Below are positions 9,102 to 20,806 of a stretch of DNA of 64,000 nt, piece after piece (positions within the stretch are counted from its first letter, which is position 1; every line of letters starts with the position of its first letter). The DNA lies in the NCBI GenBank assembly GCA_037444845.1, contig JBBILQ010000005.1, positions 1 to 64,000 of the forward strand, in the 5' to 3' direction. The notes below the pieces were generated by a model. That model searched no databases. It was given only the letters and a program-made list of their open reading frames with translations, and was not told the DNA's origin. The stretch is from JARYMI01 sp037444845. GTDB lineage: Bacteria; Acidobacteriota; Aminicenantia; Aminicenantales; UBA8522. Made by a program: the position numbers and the translations under genes.

Positions 9102-10607
9102 TTACTTCAGGAAGTCTGGAGGGAAGGTTTTCGGGTCTCTGCCGAAAACCTTTTTATAAACCCGAGGAAAGCGGTCTTTCCCGCCCAGGAGCATCAGGCT
9201 CGAGGGCATCACTTCCCGGGCAACGTCCGCCATTTTCCCGACAATCCTCCGGATGTCCCACTGCGCCGTCGCGTCCTGGCGCAGCCGGGAAATGTGGTAG
9301 AGCTCTCGGATGTTAACCTTGAGGATCGCCCGCCGTCTGTGGGCATTGGTCAGGACATAATCGGCAGCCTCTCCGGCCTCCCTTTTCAACCGGGCATACG
9401 CATCGTTCGTTTGCTCGATGACGGCCAGGAATTCCCCGGCTGCGCCGATGTCCTCGACAGAAGGGGGAATCGTCACGCCGAGCTCGGGGTCATACCTCTG
9501 CCTTGTCAGGGTGGCCATGCGGTGGCGCTTGAGCTGGGCAAAACAGGCAGCGGAAACGATCAGCTCAAAAGTCAGGTCCGCGTGCTCGAACTCCCGCAAC
9601 GGAAAATCATAAAACTCCATGTGCTCGAGAGAAGATCTGATGAACTCGCTTTTCTCCGCCTGAGACATGTCGCGGACTTGACCATGGCAAAACTCATAAG
9701 AACGGGCAGATACGGTGTGGATGAGCGCGGCCAGGATGCGGTCATCGCCGTCGGCCGTGTAACCGACGAGGCGGACAGCCCGGCGGTCGTCAGCCGGCCG
9801 GCGAAGGCCTTCCTGCTCAGGCTGGGGGAGCCTCTTGGCTCGCTCTTCCAGGCCGGCGCAAGTCTTTGAGTCAAAGTCGCCGGGCTCTGTGAAAAGAATG
9901 ATCGACGGCGCCACCTCTTTGGCCAGGGCATAGATTTTTGCGTTAAGCTCTCGAAGCTCGGCCAGCTTTTTGGCGGCGAAGCGCCGGATGAGGAGCTCAA
10001 GATTACGGGCGTTGATGGTCATGCCCGCCTGTCCCTTTGTAGCCAGGCTGACGGCATACCGGGCATCCTCCTTGGCCCAACCATCGAGGACGGGGTGATT
10101 CTTTGTATTCTGGGCAATATCCCTGTGCTTATTAAAAACATAAGGCTTGAGCTTCTTGTAAAGGCTTTCGTAAAGAGCGTTTTGGGCCCTGACCATCCGA
10201 ACAAAAACTTCCTCCAGGCCGCTCTGCCTGATCTCCTCCGGGATGACAAAATCATCTCCCAAAGTGATGTAGCGTTGGGACTTTTCAGTGAAGGAGCAGA
10301 GCCGGAACTTTTCCACCTCCTCGAGCGCCAGACGGCTGAGGCCGATGAGGTCGAAGTTAAAGACAGCGTGCTCGGCGACCGAGTGATGGCCCATCTTAAA
10401 TATGATGGTCTGGTTGGACCGCCTGGCCTTCTCCACCTCCTGGCGGGCTGCGGCCCTGAGCTCATCGATGGGCCGGGGGTCCCGGGAAATGCGGGCGTAG
10501 GCGGCAGAAAGCGTCTCTGGCGTCACATCGTCCCGGGGCGGAGCATGCCGCTTGAGGTCGGCGATGACTTCGCTGTCGATATTGTATCCGGCGAGGATTA
10601 CTCTCAC
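9102..10607 (-). CDS. thyX: FAD-dependent thymidylate synthase, tandem two-domain form
   Basis: ThyX methylates dUMP using methylene-tetrahydrofolate and FAD. At 501 residues this is twice the usual length and reads as two ThyX folds. The first half has GHHSVAEHA and FRLCSFTEKSQRY, which keeps the S..E.S.RY part of the RHRxxSxNExSxRY motif but not its RH. The second half has RHRMATLTRQRY, keeping RHR but not the serine. The start is GTG with no ribosome site, and a promoter sits 8 bases upstream. Whether it is catalytically active is inferred. Confidence 0.85.
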   Translation of the reverse strand: MRVILAGYNIDSEVIADLKRHAPPRDDVTPETLSAAYARISRDPRPIDELRAAARQEVEKARRSNQTIIFKMGHHSVAEHAVFNFDLIGLSRLALEEVEKFRLCSFTEKSQRYITLGDDFVIPEEIRQSGLEEVFVRMVRAQNALYESLYKKLKPYVFNKHRDIAQNTKNHPVLDGWAKEDARYAVSLATKGQAGMTINARNLELLIRRFAAKKLAELRELNAKIYALAKEVAPSIILFTEPGDFDSKTCAGLEERAKRLPQPEQEGLRRPADDRRAVRLVGYTADGDDRILAALIHTVSARSYEFCHGQVRDMSQAEKSEFIRSSLEHMEFYDFPLREFEHADLTFELIVSAACFAQLKRHRMATLTRQRYDPELGVTIPPSVEDIGAAGEFLAVIEQTNDAYARLKREAGEAADYVLTNAHRRRAILKVNIRELYHISRLRQDATAQWDIRRIVGKMADVAREVMPSSLMLLGGKDRFPRVYKKVFGRDPKTFPPDFLK

Positions 10608-10615
10608 GGCTTTTT

Positions 10616-10644
10616 ACGATAAGAGCAGGAAAAGAAAATGTCAA
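10616..10644 (-). promoter_or_regulatory. Candidate promoter of thyX, predicted leaderless
   Basis: Minus strand TTGACA (10644..10639), 17-base spacer, TATCGT (10621..10616). The GTG start of thyX is only 8 bases further, so the transcript would begin at or within a few bases of the start codon, and no Shine-Dalgarno sequence is present. Confidence 0.5.
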
Positions 10645-10676
10645 CTCACCGCCCCTAACTCGCTTATCCTCTCTCA

Positions 10677-10705
10677 TTGATGAATTTCTTGAAGTCATGT
10701 ATTGT
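10677..10705 (+). promoter_or_regulatory. Candidate promoter of the ferritin-like gene
   Basis: TTGATG (10677-10682), 17-base spacer, TATTGT (10700-10705). It is divergent from the thyX promoter and precedes a clear AAGGAG ribosome site at about 10715-10720. Confidence 0.45.
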
Positions 10706-10726
10706 GGTTGGTGAAAGGAGCGAGAC

Positions 10727-11215
10727 ATGGTTAGCCTTGCCAGAGAGCCTGTGAGGAGACTTTTGGGCTACGCCGTTCGGGCCGAGATTGATTCCAGGAG
10801 GATTTACATGCAGTTAGCCAAACGAGTCAAGAATCCCCTCCTCAAGGAGAAGTTCCTAGTCCTGGCCTTCGAGGAAAAAAAGCACAAGAAAGTCCTGGAA
10901 AACTTATTCGAGAGTCTTTATCGCGGAGAAAAGCTCCAGGTTCCTGAGAGCGTGTCTCCAAAGCTCCTCCCCGTTGTTCATCTCAAGCGCTCTTCTTCTC
11001 TTGTCGATATCCTCTACCAGGCCATGCAGGCGGAAAAGTCGGCCCAGGATTTTTATGCCGGCTTAGCCCGCAAGATCAGACCTCCCCAGAAGAAAATTCT
11101 CGAGTACTTGAGCCAGGTGGAAAGAAGCCACCACTTCATGCTCCGGAGCGAATACGCCATGGCTCAGCAGTTTGAGGATTATGGGGAGAGCGACATCGAC
11201 AAGGTAGTTACCTGA
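10727..11215 (+). CDS. Ferritin-like (rubrerythrin-type) diiron protein
   Basis: A 162-residue four-helix protein. The ligand pattern of a rubrerythrin/erythrin diiron site is visible: E20, E50-x2-H53, E103 and E132-x2-H135. There is no rubredoxin domain. Family members act in peroxide scavenging or iron handling, and the substrate here is unknown. It has its own promoter and a strong ribosome site. Relatives in the same window are at 33710-34162, the rubrerythrin at 20807-21310 and a broken copy at 20639-20794. Confidence 0.8.
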   Translation: MVSLAREPVRRLLGYAVRAEIDSRRIYMQLAKRVKNPLLKEKFLVLAFEEKKHKKVLENLFESLYRGEKLQVPESVSPKLLPVVHLKRSSSLVDILYQAMQAEKSAQDFYAGLARKIRPPQKKILEYLSQVERSHHFMLRSEYAMAQQFEDYGESDIDKVVT

Positions 11216-11245
11216 CGCATCGGGACAGCGACGGGGACTTCCCTC

Positions 11246-15140
<3,895 letters not shown>

Positions 15141-15151
<11 letters not shown>

Positions 15152-16010
15152 TTTCTCTTTCCTTCGGACGAAAATGGGCTTTGCCAGGGCTTTCGCCCTG
15201 AATTTTTCGGTAAACATGATGGACCTGGGAAAGACACTCAAAAAGCCCTTCTTCTTTCGGGGCTTCGGCTGTTCCCAGGACTAAAATCCCCAGGTTTTTC
15301 AGGGAAGAATGGAGCTTCCGGAACATCTTGCTTTGCCCGTCGGCCGTGAAAAAAATGAGCATGTTCCGGCAGGAAATCAGGTCGAACTTCCCAGGGGAGG
15401 CTTCCCGGATAAAGTCATGCTGTTTGAACCTAACCATTTTTCTAATTCGATCGATTATTCGAAAACGATCGCTGTTTAATTTCTTGCAAAATTCATGTTT
15501 GCATTTTGGCGGAATATTTTTCATTTCAGCTCGCCTGTACAAAGCCTTCTTGGCCAAAGCAAGGCTCTTTGTGCTAACATCCGTGGCCAGGATGGATATC
15601 TTCAGTCTCTTCTTTTTCTTTCGCCTGACAAGATCCAGGCTCATGGCCAGGGAATAGGCTTCCTGCCCCTGGGAACAGCCAACCGACCAGATGGCAAGCT
15701 GGCCTTTCCTTTTGGCCAAAACGTTGTCGATCAAACTGGGGAAGACTTCTTTCTCCAAGTAAGAAAAGACGGCCCGATCTCTGAAGAAATCTGTCACCAT
15801 GATGAAAAGCGCGTCTAAGAATCTGTAGCTTTCCAAAGGGTTATTTTGGAGATAGGCGATATAGTCGGAGTAACTTTTGGAATTGGTCGCACTTAGCCTC
15901 AGCTCCAAGCGCCTTTTGAGTGTTGTCGGACGGTATTCATGAGCGCTAAAGCCTGTGATGGCCGCAATTTCAGCCAACACTCTGTCAAATGTCGTCTCAG
16001 TTTGAGACAT
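15141..16010 (-). CDS. cheR: CheR-type protein-glutamate methyltransferase
   Basis: A 289-residue SAM-dependent methyltransferase of the CheR family. VTDFFRD ends the N-terminal helical part, GCSQGQEAYSLAM is the SAM-binding motif (GCS..E.YS variant), and CRNMLIFF is the motif near the catalytic end. No chemoreceptor, CheB, CheA or CheW gene is in the window. Instead the gene overlaps the hybrid kinase, so the pair probably works as a stand-alone sensory module rather than in flagellar chemotaxis. Confidence 0.88.
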
Positions 16011-16028
16011 CGGCAGTCCCCTGTCGTT

Positions 16029-16041
16029 GTGTCCGGGACAC
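16029..16041. repeat. Near-perfect palindrome upstream of cheR
   Basis: GTGTCCGGGACAC has 6-base arms around one central base and lies 18-32 bases before the cheR start. It could be a repressor site or a hairpin over the leader. It shares nine bases (CGGGACACT, to 16042) with the inverted repeat at 35042-35094. Confidence 0.35.
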
Positions 16042-16168
16042 TATTTTCCTGGAATGGGGAAAATAAGTCTATCGCCCCTAAGGATGATTCCTGGGGTGAT
16101 TATGGCCTCTCATGGCCGCTCTTAGAGAGGAGCCGAAATAGCCGTTAGCGGTTGGAAATCGTCTTCTC

Positions 16169-17590
16169 TTAGCCCTTCATCACGCCGACGGGAACGACCC
16201 GGGCCACCAGACGGCCAATACCGACCTCATGGGAGACCCTGACAACCTCATCCACATCTTTGTACGCGGCTGAGGCCTCCTCAGCCACTCCCTTCCAGCT
16301 CGTTGACTGAAGCTCGATCCCTTTTTTCTGGAGCTCGTCCCTGATCTGCTCGCCGCGAAAACGGCGGAGGGCCTCATGCCGGCTCATCACCCTTCCAGCG
16401 CCGTGGGCCGTCGAACTGAAACTCAGGTCTTCTGCTTCTCTGGTTCCGACCAAAAGATAAGACGCTGTGCCCATGCTTCCAGGGATAATAACAGGCTGGC
16501 CGTAAGCCCGGTAGGCCTCGGGGATCTCTGGCCGGCCCGGACCGAAGCTGCGCGTCGCGCCTTTCCTGTGAACGCAGACCTCTCGCTCTTGACCGTTGAT
16601 CACGTGCTTTTCGACCTTGGCCACGTTGTGGCAAACATCGTAGACCTGTCTCATGCCCTTGGAGCTCCCCATGACCTTGGCAAATACGTCCCGCACCCAG
16701 TGGGCGATCATCTGCCGATTTGTGAAAGCATAGTTAACCGCTCCGCACATCGATTTGTAGTACTGCTCTCCGAGCGGCGAGCGGATGGGCGCGTTGATGA
16801 GCTCACGGTCCGGAAGCCCTTTGATCCCGAAGACATTTTCCATTTTCTCGATGTAATCGGAAGCCACCTGGTGTCCCAGCCCGCGACTCCCGCAATGGAT
16901 CATCACGAGGATCTGACCTTCGGCTTCGATCCCAAAGGCCTTGGCGATCGCTTCGTCATAGATGTGCGCAACTTTCTGAATCTCAAGAAAATGATTGCCC
17001 GCTCCCAGCGTTCCCAGTTGGGGAACTCCCCTCTCCAGGGCACGCTCGGAGATGTGGCTGGGGTCAGCGTCTTTCATCCGTCCGCCCTCTTCAGTCATCA
17101 GCAGGTCTTCTCTCTCTCCGTAGCCGTTCTCCACGGCCCATTCCGCGCCTTTAATCAGGATTTCCTTCAAGACGCTCCGGCTGAGTTTCGTGATCCCGCC
17201 TTTCCCCACGCCGGCGGGAACTTCCTTGAAGATCTCGGTGAGCAGCTCTTTCCGCCTGTCAGCAACGTCTTTTTCGGTGTAATCCGTCCGCAGCAGCCTG
17301 ACCCCGCAGTTGATGTCATAACCGACTCCTCCAGGCGAAATGATCCCTCTGTCCATGTCGAAAGCGGCCACGCCGCCGATCGGAAACCCGTAGCCCTGAT
17401 GGGCGTCGGGCATGACATAGGACATCCGCTCAATCCCCGGCAGGCAGGCCACGTTTCTTGCCTGCTGAAGAGTCATGTCCCTCTTGACGCTCTCGAGGAG
17501 TTTAGCCGAAGCAAAGAGGACCGCGGGCACTCTCATATCGCCACGCTTGGGGATTTCCCAGACGAATTCATTTATTTGACGAATCTCCAT
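16169..17590 (-). CDS. rtcB: RNA-splicing ligase RtcB
   Basis: A 473-residue GTP-dependent ligase that joins RNA 2',3'-cyclic phosphate and 5'-OH ends using manganese. PDAHQGYGFPIGG and GVGYDINCGVRL hold metal ligands (Asp, Cys), HCGSRGLGHQV another His, and STAHGAGRVMSR carries the His that becomes guanylated. The length matches canonical RtcB. It follows archease by 9 bases and has a good GAGGTGAG ribosome site, a typical pairing because archease speeds RtcB turnover. Confidence 0.96.
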   Translation of the reverse strand: MEIRQINEFVWEIPKRGDMRVPAVLFASAKLLESVKRDMTLQQARNVACLPGIERMSYVMPDAHQGYGFPIGGVAAFDMDRGIISPGGVGYDINCGVRLLRTDYTEKDVADRRKELLTEIFKEVPAGVGKGGITKLSRSVLKEILIKGAEWAVENGYGEREDLLMTEEGGRMKDADPSHISERALERGVPQLGTLGAGNHFLEIQKVAHIYDEAIAKAFGIEAEGQILVMIHCGSRGLGHQVASDYIEKMENVFGIKGLPDRELINAPIRSPLGEQYYKSMCGAVNYAFTNRQMIAHWVRDVFAKVMGSSKGMRQVYDVCHNVAKVEKHVINGQEREVCVHRKGATRSFGPGRPEIPEAYRAYGQPVIIPGSMGTASYLLVGTREAEDLSFSSTAHGAGRVMSRHEALRRFRGEQIRDELQKKGIELQSTSWKGVAEEASAAYKDVDEVVRVSHEVGIGRLVARVVPVGVMKG

Positions 17591-17599
17591 GGTCTCACC

Positions 17600-18028
17600 T
17601 CACATATCGACGACCACCTGGACGGTGACAGAGTCGGCTTGTTCAATTTTCATCTCGTTGTAGGTGACCGCCTTGACCTCGCCATGAAGCCTGTGCTTGG
17701 ACGGCTCGTCGTCGCCGACAAAGACCGCCCTGAGCCAGAAGCCACCTCCAGTTCCGGCCTTGATTCTCATCTCCTCCACAGAGGCCAGGAGAAACGACTG
17801 GGTCTCGAAAGCGTAAATGACCTCCTCCAAAAAGTGCAGGAGTAGCTGCTCGAGGTCTCGCCCCTCCACACAAACGCGGCGCTTGACCGTCCTGGCCACC
17901 GCACCCACGTCCCACATCAGGGAAGCTGTGGCCAGGGCAGCGTTCGAAAAAGCCTCTTCAAGCGTGCGGCCGAAAGCCTGGAACTTGGCATCAGCCGTGT
18001 GGTTGAGAAAGCGATACTTTTTTTCCAT
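17600..18028 (-). CDS. Archease (RtcB activator)
   Basis: A 142-residue archease. HTADAKFQAFG near the N-terminus contains the metal-binding Asp, and the acidic C-terminus ends VVVDM. The open frame continues to 18199, but the ATG at 18028 matches the family N-terminus, lies downstream of a promoter at 18093-18121 and follows a GGAG ribosome site. It is translated just before rtcB, and its leader contains an attenuator-like hairpin (18030-18070). Confidence 0.93.
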   Translation of the reverse strand: MEKKYRFLNHTADAKFQAFGRTLEEAFSNAALATASLMWDVGAVARTVKRRVCVEGRDLEQLLLHFLEEVIYAFETQSFLLASVEEMRIKAGTGGGFWLRAVFVGDDEPSKHRLHGEVKAVTYNEMKIEQADSVTVQVVVDM

Positions 18029-18029
18029 T

Positions 18030-18070
18030 GAGCTCCAGCTCCAAAAAATTATCAAAGAGCCTCGAGGCTC
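18030..18070 (-). promoter_or_regulatory. Attenuator-like leader of archease-rtcB
   Basis: Reading the minus strand, a perfect 14-base palindrome GAGCCTCGAGGCTC (18070..18057) is followed by TTTGATAATTTTTT, the shape of a small Rho-independent terminator. A second inverted repeat, GAGCTGGAGCTC (18041..18030), covers the ribosome site and ends two bases before the ATG. The first arm of the second repeat could pair, with one G-U, with the second arm of the first, which would give mutually exclusive folds. That the switch operates is inferred. Confidence 0.5.
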
Positions 18071-18092
18071 GTTTTCCTTCGACTTGACTATT

Positions 18093-18121
18093 ATTTTACC
18101 ATGATAAAACCGGTACGCCAA
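18093..18121 (-). promoter_or_regulatory. Promoter of archease-rtcB
   Basis: Minus strand TTGGCG (18121..18116), 17-base spacer, TAAAAT (18098..18093). Predicted start near 18086, giving a leader of about 57 bases that contains both hairpins described at 18030-18070. Confidence 0.6.
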
Positions 18122-18140
18122 ATCAGCCGGGAGGCTGGAT

Positions 18141-18169
18141 TTGACTTCCTTTTTAACCTGCATTAGCAT
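18141..18169 (+). promoter_or_regulatory. Weak candidate promoter of the Cys-cluster gene
   Basis: TTGACT (18141-18146), 17-base spacer, TAGCAT (18164-18169), about 20 bases before the GTG start at 18191. Confidence 0.35.
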
Positions 18170-18190
18170 AAGCGGCTTAAGCACCGAGCC

Positions 18191-18622
18191 GTGGACCAAA
18201 GCAGCCAGCCATCTTCCCTTGTCTTCAACCTATCCAGGTCGAGTGCTTTCTCTTTCAAATGCCAGGTCTGTGGCGCTTGCTGCCACAACAAAGCCATCCT
18301 GATCGACCCCTGCGAAGCCCTCCGCCTCGCTCGAAACTTCGGCTTGACGACAACAGAATTCTTACACGTCTATGTCGAAAAAGGAGGCCAGGTTCTTCGC
18401 CTCAAACCCGACGGAAGCTGTGTGTTCCTCAAGCCGGAAGGATGCGGCGTCCACGACGACCGGCCTCTTGTCTGCCGCCTCTTCCCTCTCGGCCAGATTA
18501 TCGATAGAAATGGCCAGGAGCGTTTTGCTGTGATGCCGCTTCACCCGGATTGTCTCGGGCTTCTCGGCGAAGAGGGTACAGTCGATACGTACCTGGAGTC
18601 ACAAGGGATCGACTTCTATTGA
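18191..18622 (+). CDS. YkgJ family cysteine-cluster protein
   Basis: A 143-residue protein with the CxxCxxCC-type cluster (CQVCGACC) near residue 25 followed by CVFLKPEGCGVHDDRPLVCR and a later HPDC. This is the pattern of the YkgJ/Fe-S or zinc-chelating family (PF03692). The biochemical role of the family is poorly known; the cysteines probably bind a metal or an iron-sulfur centre. The start is taken as GTG with no clear ribosome site. It is divergent from archease-rtcB and converges on the relic downstream. Confidence 0.7.
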   Translation: MDQSSQPSSLVFNLSRSSAFSFKCQVCGACCHNKAILIDPCEALRLARNFGLTTTEFLHVYVEKGGQVLRLKPDGSCVFLKPEGCGVHDDRPLVCRLFPLGQIIDRNGQERFAVMPLHPDCLGLLGEEGTVDTYLESQGIDFY

Positions 18623-18870
18623 TCAGCTTTCGCCCAGTTCCAGGCGCGTGATTCTCTGAGCGGCGCGCGCGATGGAGAGGAAAAACAGAAAACCCGCTTT
18701 TTGCCAACAACGGTTTCCTTGCCCGGGCTCAATTTCAGAACCGACTGGCCGGCATACTCGACCATCTTGTAGGCCATGTCGAGGTGGGGGGGCAATGGGG
18801 TCTCGTCCTTTTCGAGCCGCTTAACGCGTTCATCCTTGGCCTCAACAAAGTGCTTTTTCCGGGTTTGTCC
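18616..18870 (-). pseudogene. Relic of nicotinate phosphoribosyltransferase
   Basis: The minus-strand frame ending at the stop 18618..18616 contains DMAYKMVEYAGQSVLKLSPG followed by KETVVGKKRVF (about 18780-18690). This closely matches the YKLVEY..G....KLSpGK.TlPGrKQVfR segment near the C-terminus of nicotinate phosphoribosyltransferases. No catalytic domain is present, the segment after RVF does not resemble the family, and no start or ribosome site is seen. It lies at the end of an operon that also encodes quinolinate synthase, so loss of NAD salvage with retention of synthesis is a plausible reading. Confidence 0.5.
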
Positions 18871-18890
18871 AGGAAAGCCCGACCGCGCAG

Positions 18891-19901
18891 CTAAAACACT
18901 CCGGCAATGGAGGTGCCGCAGTCAGGGCATTTTCCGTCCTTGATGGCGTTTTTTTCAACATAAAAACCACTCCGGCGCAGGATTGGCATCTGGCATTTCG
19001 GGCAGAGCGTGTCCTCGGACTCTCCCCAAACATTGCCGATGTACACGTACTTGAGTCCTGCTCCCTTTCCCAAAGAAAAAGCCTTCTTTAGAGTCGCGAT
19101 GGGCGTGGCCCGGGCGTCTGTGTATTTGTAATCAGGATGAAATCGGCTGATGTGCCAGGGGATGTCAGGGCTGACTGAGGCGATAAACCGAGCGATGTCC
19201 CGCAGCTCGTCGTCGCCGTCGTTCATCCCCGGGACAACGAGCGTTGTCACTTCAACCCAGATCCCTAACTTCCTCATCAAGCGGATCGACTCAAGGACCG
19301 GTTCAAGCCTGGCTCCGCAAACTTTTTTATAGGTTTCGTCGCGAAACGCTTTAAGGTCAACGTTGGCGGCATCGAGAAAAGGCTTTATTGTCTCCAGCGC
19401 CTCAGCGGTCATATACCCGTTGGTGACAAAAACGTTGGCCAGTCCTGCCGTCCGGCCGAGCCTGGCGGCGTCATAGGCGTACTCGAAAAAAATCGTCGGC
19501 TCAGTGTACGTATAAGAGATGCTCCGGCAGCCGCTGTCCCTGGCCCGCTGGACGACCTCCTCTGGCGAGAGCTTGTATCCTTCCCGGAATTCCCTGTCTT
19601 TTTTTGTCACCTGAGAAATTTGCCAGTTCTGGCAAAAAGGGCAGCGAAAATTGCAGCCCACGGTGGCGATGGAAAAAGAGGTCGAGCAGGGCAAAAAATG
19701 ATAGAGGGGTTTTTTTTCGATTGGGTCGGTGTGTGCGGCGATAACTTCGCCGTAGACATGGGTAACAAGCTTCTGGTCTCTGTTTTCGCGCACCCCGCAA
19801 ACGCCGAACTTTCCCAGGTCGACCTGACAGCGGTGGGCGCAGAGCGCGCACTCCACTCTCCCCTCGTCAAGGGGACGGTAGAGCATGGCCTCTTTTTTCA
19901 T
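18891..19901 (-). CDS. AmmeMemoRadiSam-type radical SAM protein
   Basis: A 336-residue radical SAM enzyme. The cluster motif is CNFRCPFC (CxxxCxxC). An N-terminal Cys-rich part (CALCAHRC) and a C-terminal zinc ribbon (CPKC...CPDC) flank the barrel, as in the AmmeMemoRadiSam radical SAM family related to pyruvate formate-lyase activases. The frame extends upstream to 20111 without similarity; the ATG at 19901 gives the family N-terminus. The usual AMMECR1 and Memo partners are not in the window. The substrate is unknown. Confidence 0.85.
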   Translation of the reverse strand: MKKEAMLYRPLDEGRVECALCAHRCQVDLGKFGVCGVRENRDQKLVTHVYGEVIAAHTDPIEKKPLYHFLPCSTSFSIATVGCNFRCPFCQNWQISQVTKKDREFREGYKLSPEEVVQRARDSGCRSISYTYTEPTIFFEYAYDAARLGRTAGLANVFVTNGYMTAEALETIKPFLDAANVDLKAFRDETYKKVCGARLEPVLESIRLMRKLGIWVEVTTLVVPGMNDGDDELRDIARFIASVSPDIPWHISRFHPDYKYTDARATPIATLKKAFSLGKGAGLKYVYIGNVWGESEDTLCPKCQMPILRRSGFYVEKNAIKDGKCPDCGTSIAGVF

Positions 19902-19953
19902 CTCTGGCCTTCCTCTTCTCAGCCGGGCACCGCCCTGCCGATTCTTTTCAGGC

Positions 19954-20616
19954 TCAGGCCTTGGGTTCAAGGTCAGGGTAAAATTCATCGGCCGAAGGGC
20001 AGACCGTACGCAGGGCGCATTCCGGGCAGCGGGGCTTCCGCGCCTGGCAGACCTTCCGGCCGTGATTGACCAGCATGTAATTGAAGTCGAGCCAGTCTCT
20101 CTTCGGCACAACGGCCAGCAAGTCCCTTTCGATCTTCTCGGGGTCTCTCTCCGAGCTCAGGCCTAGCCTGCCGGAAAGCCTTCGGACGTGCGTGTCCACA
20201 GCGATGCCCTCTGCTTTTCCGTACCCGGAAGACAGGACGATATTGGCTGTCTTCCTGGCCACGCCCGGAATGGTGATAAGGTCCCCCATCCGGTCGGGGA
20301 CGCGGCCGCCAAAATCCCCGACGATTTTCTTGGCCGCGGCGATAATGCTCTTGGCTTTGTTGCGGAAAAAACCCGTCGGCCGGATGATTTTCTCCAGCTC
20401 CTCCCGATCTGCCCGGGCCAGGTCAGCCACAGTCGGATACTTCTTGAATAAAGTCGGCGTGATTTTGTTCACTCGCTCGTCCGTGCACTGGGCGGCCAGG
20501 ATCGTGGCGACAAGAATCTCAAGCGGCGTTTCGAAAGTCAGAGCCGTGCGGCTTGCTGGGTATTCTTTTCTAAGTATCTGAATGATCTTGCCGACTCTCT
20601 TTTCATCCGGTTCCAT
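19954..20616 (-). CDS. nth: Endonuclease III (DNA glycosylase/AP lyase)
   Basis: A 220-residue HhH-GPD glycosylase that removes oxidised pyrimidines. Helix-hairpin-helix and catalytic Lys lie in IPGVARKTAN, the catalytic Asp in VDTHVRRL, and the [4Fe-4S] ligands at the C-terminus follow C-x6-C-x2-C-x5-C. The frame is open to 20658, but the ATG at 20616 has a GAGGAAG ribosome site and the normal N-terminus; the upstream codons belong to a decayed ferritin-like gene. Confidence 0.95.
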   Translation of the reverse strand: MEPDEKRVGKIIQILRKEYPASRTALTFETPLEILVATILAAQCTDERVNKITPTLFKKYPTVADLARADREELEKIIRPTGFFRNKAKSIIAAAKKIVGDFGGRVPDRMGDLITIPGVARKTANIVLSSGYGKAEGIAVDTHVRRLSGRLGLSSERDPEKIERDLLAVVPKRDWLDFNYMLVNHGRKVCQARKPRCPECALRTVCPSADEFYPDLEPKA

Positions 20617-20638
20617 CGTCTTCCTCTGACCTTGCTCC

Positions 20639-20794
20639 TCATGGACCGCCATGGACAAGAAACTTCAGTTTCTGCTGGAGGACGATGTTCTTGACCCGGC
20701 CGAGGAGCCCGGCGTAAAAACCTTCTGCTTCGATCTCGGAGCCGATGGCTTCGGCCAGGGCGTCAAAAGGTTTGAGCCTGGCGTTGAGTGCCAA
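20639..20794 (-). pseudogene. Truncated ferritin-like protein ORF
   Basis: A 51-codon frame from a TTG with a GGGGAG ribosome site, 12 bases after the rubrerythrin stop. It reads ALAEAIGSEIEAEGFYAGL and then RVKNIVLQQKLKFLV, which matches the first helix pair of the ferritin-like protein at 10727-11215. The ExxH that should follow appears only after a frame change, as VHEEQGQR at about 20648-20622, upstream of the nth start. One indel near 20645 has therefore cut the protein after its first helices, and the second half is absent. Confidence 0.55.
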
Positions 20795-20806
20795 CGTTTC
20801 TCCCCA

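Noticed and set aside
15152..15241. Upstream start for the hybrid kinase
   Set aside because: It would overlap cheR by about 100 bases; the ATG at 15151 has a ribosome site and a normal 11-base overlap.
16106..16131. Hairpin CCTCTC/GAGAGG after rtcB
   Set aside because: Six pairs without a T-run on either strand; not distinguishable from chance.
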